Source of the DNA: Butyrivibrio sp.
GTDB taxonomy: Bacteria; Bacillota; Clostridia; Lachnospirales; Lachnospiraceae
Assembly: GCA_017620235.1 (NCBI GenBank)
Contig: JAFZQT010000058.1
Coordinates: forward strand, 1 to 33,083
DNA: 33,083 bases
Reading direction: 5' to 3'
This document shows, piece by piece, positions 32,551 through 33,083 of this stretch. The notes beneath the pieces are model-generated. The model did not search any database, was not told the DNA's origin, and was given only the letters and a program-made list of their open reading frames with translations. How positions within the stretch are numbered: position 1 is the stretch's first letter; each line of letters opens with the position of its first letter. The position numbers were made by a program, and so were the translations under genes.

Positions 32551-32913
32551 TTAATCAATCACGCGGACACCTTCGATGTAGATGTTGATCTTCTCGATTT
32601 CAAGCTCCGTAAATTCCTCTACCTTGTATTTAACATTATCGATCAAATTGTCTGAAACAGCTGAAATGCTAACTCCATAAGCAACAATTACATGGAAGTC
32701 AAGTATCAGTTTGTTATTTGCATCAAGAGAAACGTTGATTCCTCTTGTCATTGAATCAATCTTAAGAAGACTCACAAGTCCGTCCTTAACATTAACATTA
32801 GCCATCCCAACAATACCGAAGCATTCCATTGCTACAGCTCCTGCGTACTGAGCGATAACTTCGTTGTCAATAGATATACTACCCATGTGAGTATTCATAG
32901 AAGAAGCCTTCAT
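32551..32913 (-). CDS. Asp23/Gls24 family protein (YloU-like)
   Basis: Small envelope-stress-type protein of the Asp23 family. Some members sit at the membrane, and their exact task is unclear. The 120-residue protein is one domain: GSISIDNEVIAQYAGAVAMECFGIVGMANV, then HVIVAYGVSISAVSDNLIDNVKYKVEE, ending EKINIYIEGVRVID. It has no membrane segment. AAGGAGG lies six bases before the ATG. It is first in the operon with fakA, the order seen in Bacillus (yloU-yloV). Confidence 0.93.
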   Translation of the reverse strand: MKASSMNTHMGSISIDNEVIAQYAGAVAMECFGIVGMANVNVKDGLVSLLKIDSMTRGINVSLDANNKLILDFHVIVAYGVSISAVSDNLIDNVKYKVEEFTELEIEKINIYIEGVRVID

Positions 32914-33083
32914 ATTTATCCTCCTTAATACCCGGAACTCCTATGAAGCTCCGTTTTAGCATACACAAGTATTATAATAGCAATTTATCGAAAAATAAAC
33001 CACATAATTTTCAACGACATAATTTTTCGTATATTTTGCTTGCAATTATGTTTTTCTTCTGCTAATATATCAATGTTGCGGAT
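32914..33083 (-). promoter_or_regulatory. Promoter and leader of the asp23-fakA operon
   Basis: On the - strand a perfect -10 TATAAT (32971-32976) is paired with only a weak -35 (TTTATT, 32994-32999) at 17 bases. The leader of about 50 bases holds a hairpin CGGAGCT/AGTTCCG (32933-32939 with 32947-32953, seven-base loop, one wobble) before the binding site. The rest to the window end is AT-rich, and I see no further gene in it. Confidence 0.45.

Overview
The window looks like core chromosome of a low-to-mid GC Gram-positive anaerobe of the Lachnospiraceae (Butyrivibrio/Roseburia-like). This rests on protein style and on gene orders typical of Clostridia and Bacillota: divergent lexA and yneA-like genes, rplU-prp-rpmA-obg-yhbY-nadD-yqeK-rsfS, short HisG with HisZ, and asp23-fakA-recG. 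The genus is inferred. Only two genes lie on the + strand, a tyrosine recombinase at the left edge and lexA. All other genes are on the - strand and are listed here from left to right, against transcription.

Region 1 (1-4060): an Xer-like tyrosine recombinase behind a long AT-rich inverted repeat; a membrane-anchored D,D-carboxypeptidase; and a divergent SOS unit in which lexA faces a small LysM membrane protein of YneA type. Five LexA-box-like sites fill the roughly 100 bases between them. Region 2 (4060-8480): the ribosome and nucleotide housekeeping block rplU-prp-rpmA, terminator, obg-yhbY-nadD-yqeK-rsfS, terminator. Region 3 (8457-12249): RNase G and a two-gene radical SAM module of unknown function. 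Region 4 (12259-17530): a histidine operon hisZ-hisG-hisD-hisB-hisIE, in which HisIE carries an extra N-terminal domain that resembles HisF without its catalytic aspartates. Region 5 (17530-21560): RecU, two pseudouridine synthases flanking an unknown membrane protein, and a secreted cell-wall amidase. Region 6 (21568-28510): coiled-coil protein, CoaD, RsmD, a type IIA topoisomerase pair and a DegV/FakB fatty-acid-binding protein with its own promoter. Region 7 (28496-33083): RecG, a terminator, FakA (DAK2) and an Asp23-family protein.

Functionally the window joins DNA repair and chromosome maintenance (LexA, YneA-like, RecU, RecG, topoisomerase II, recombinase), ribosome assembly (L21, L27 with its Prp protease, Obg, YhbY, RsfS, RsmD, RsuA- and RluA-type enzymes), histidine synthesis, NAD and CoA synthesis, and exogenous fatty-acid activation (FakA plus DegV/FakB).

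I see no prophage, transposon, CRISPR array, tRNA or rRNA, and no clearly new multi-gene system. The items most worth a second look are the pseudo-HisF fusion, the five-box SOS promoter, the repeats before hisZ, the radical SAM pair beside an RNase G that lacks its zinc link, and several odd leader structures.
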